DNA from: Ktedonobacter racemifer DSM 44963
GTDB taxonomy: Bacteria > Chloroflexota > Ktedonobacteria > Ktedonobacterales > Ktedonobacteraceae
DNA length: 64,000 bases
Direction: 5' to 3'
Assembly (NCBI RefSeq): GCF_000178855.1
Contig: NZ_ADVG01000004.1
Location: forward strand, 2,356,001-2,420,000
The position numbers and the translations under genes were made by a program. Positions 63,577 through 64,000 of this stretch are shown here, piece after piece. Numbering within the stretch: the first letter of the stretch is position 1; each line of letters starts with the position of its first letter. Below the pieces are notes generated by a model. That model saw nothing but the letters and a program-made list of their open reading frames with translations. It was not told the origin of the DNA and ran no database searches.

Positions 63577-64000
63577 CTAGTGAACTGTTTCATAACTCTG
63601 GCCTGTATTATGGAAGCGCACCTGCACAGTGCTGACATCTACAATGAGGTCTGGATGGTGGGGATCGCCGGAAAAGTCCAGACTGACCGGGGCGAGATCG
63701 ATGCCCGGCCCCGCCAGGCGTGGTCCCGTGAGCAGGCGTGTGTGCGCAGGATCACCGCCGGGAAGTTCGATAATATAGATTTGTCCTTTAAGGTTGATTG
63801 CGGTAAAGTGCGTTGGTGTGCTAGAGAGTTCATGACCAACAAAGTGATCGACCTGCGTGGTACGCGGGCGCCCATAGCGGATATCATCGAGCGTGGTGCT
63901 TCCCCAGCTATAGCCGAGTTGCCCCAGGTAAGCGAGCGCAAGCGCGCAGATCATTCCCAGGCCGATATAGAGCAGCCAGGAGCCTGAATCCACACGCCTT
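63577..64000 (-). CDS. Membrane-anchored hypothetical protein, 5' end outside the window
   Basis: From the window edge the frame reads RRVDSGSWLLYIGLGMICALALAY; a GTG at 63993 could be the start, but the frame is open further upstream. One membrane helix is followed by a mainly beta extracytoplasmic part (GQIYIIELPGGDPAHTRLLT, DLIVDVSTVQVRFHNTGQ). No family is recognised. Confidence 0.6.
   Translation of the reverse strand, partial: RRVDSGSWLLYIGLGMICALALAYLGQLGYSWGSTTLDDIRYGRPRTTQVDHFVGHELSSTPTHFTAINLKGQIYIIELPGGDPAHTRLLTGPRLAGPGIDLAPVSLDFSGDPHHPDLIVDVSTVQVRFHNTGQSYETVH

Noticed and set aside
1..64000. CRISPR arrays, tRNA and rRNA genes.
   Set aside because: No regularly spaced short repeats, cloverleaf-like segments or conserved rRNA blocks were noticed.

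Overview
The window looks like part of a large, repeat-rich genome of the Ktedonobacteria type (Chloroflexota). This is inferred from protein style only: a MalT/LuxR-type regulator, a Ser/Thr kinase with C-terminal WD40 repeats, many IS630/IS1182/IS3 transposases, CtaG and ROK-controlled ABC operons. I see no rRNA or tRNA gene and no CRISPR array.

Layout. 1-2881: LuxR regulator cut by an IS630 copy. 3516-4160: lipoprotein. 4472-10500: phage- or plasmid-like replication module with, on the minus strand, two small genes, an SF2 helicase carrying two inteins and an HTH gene; divergently, an SSB-like protein and a decayed RecB/Cas4-like nuclease. 10651-12271: methyltransferase and MITE-like elements. 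12378-14426: Ser/Thr kinase split by an ORF-less group II intron, with transposase debris upstream. 15564-17639: operon of eight small genes whose promoter resembles the one at 9.05 kb, so it may belong to the same element. 17818-19226: two housekeeping-type genes. 19872-25255: iron-type ABC importer and ROK regulator. 25861-29343: sugar-type ABC importer. 29416-34896: CtaG, lipoprotein, DUF4291, response regulator, secreted glycosidase, membrane protein. 35019-39145: tyrosine/homogentisate catabolism (HppD, FahA, HmgA) with a divergent IclR regulator. 39452-44505: DinB-like protein, EamA exporter, M3 peptidase, small genes. 44787-48102: a long-TIR element with a membrane-protein cargo gene and a full group II intron. 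48097-49722: VOC protein and an SRPBCC/ArsR pair with an operator. 49885-53128: resolvase remnant hit by IS1182, itself hit by IS630. 53224-55189: DUF998 gene between 129-bp inverted repeats, an IS21-like end and a dead TetR gene. 55338-64000: XRE regulator/oxidoreductase pair, broken GDSL hydrolase, IS3 copy, FUSC protein, SRPBCC, two GNATs and a partial membrane protein.

Most unusual content: (1) a helicase with inteins in motifs II and V, where intein 1 hides an out-of-frame homing-endonuclease ORF with its own ribosome-binding site and intein 2 is cut by a single TGA in its first LAGLIDADG motif, leaving a split-intein-like arrangement; (2) a 651-bp ORF-less group II intron whose predicted removal restores the kinase exactly; (3) a family of elements starting TGGTAAAT with three terminal iterons and 5-bp target duplications, one carrying cargo; (4) a dozen long, almost perfect intergenic palindromes of unrelated sequence, four of them next to a conserved 15-nt motif; (5) two TA-targeted IS630 insertions whose removal restores the host frames exactly.
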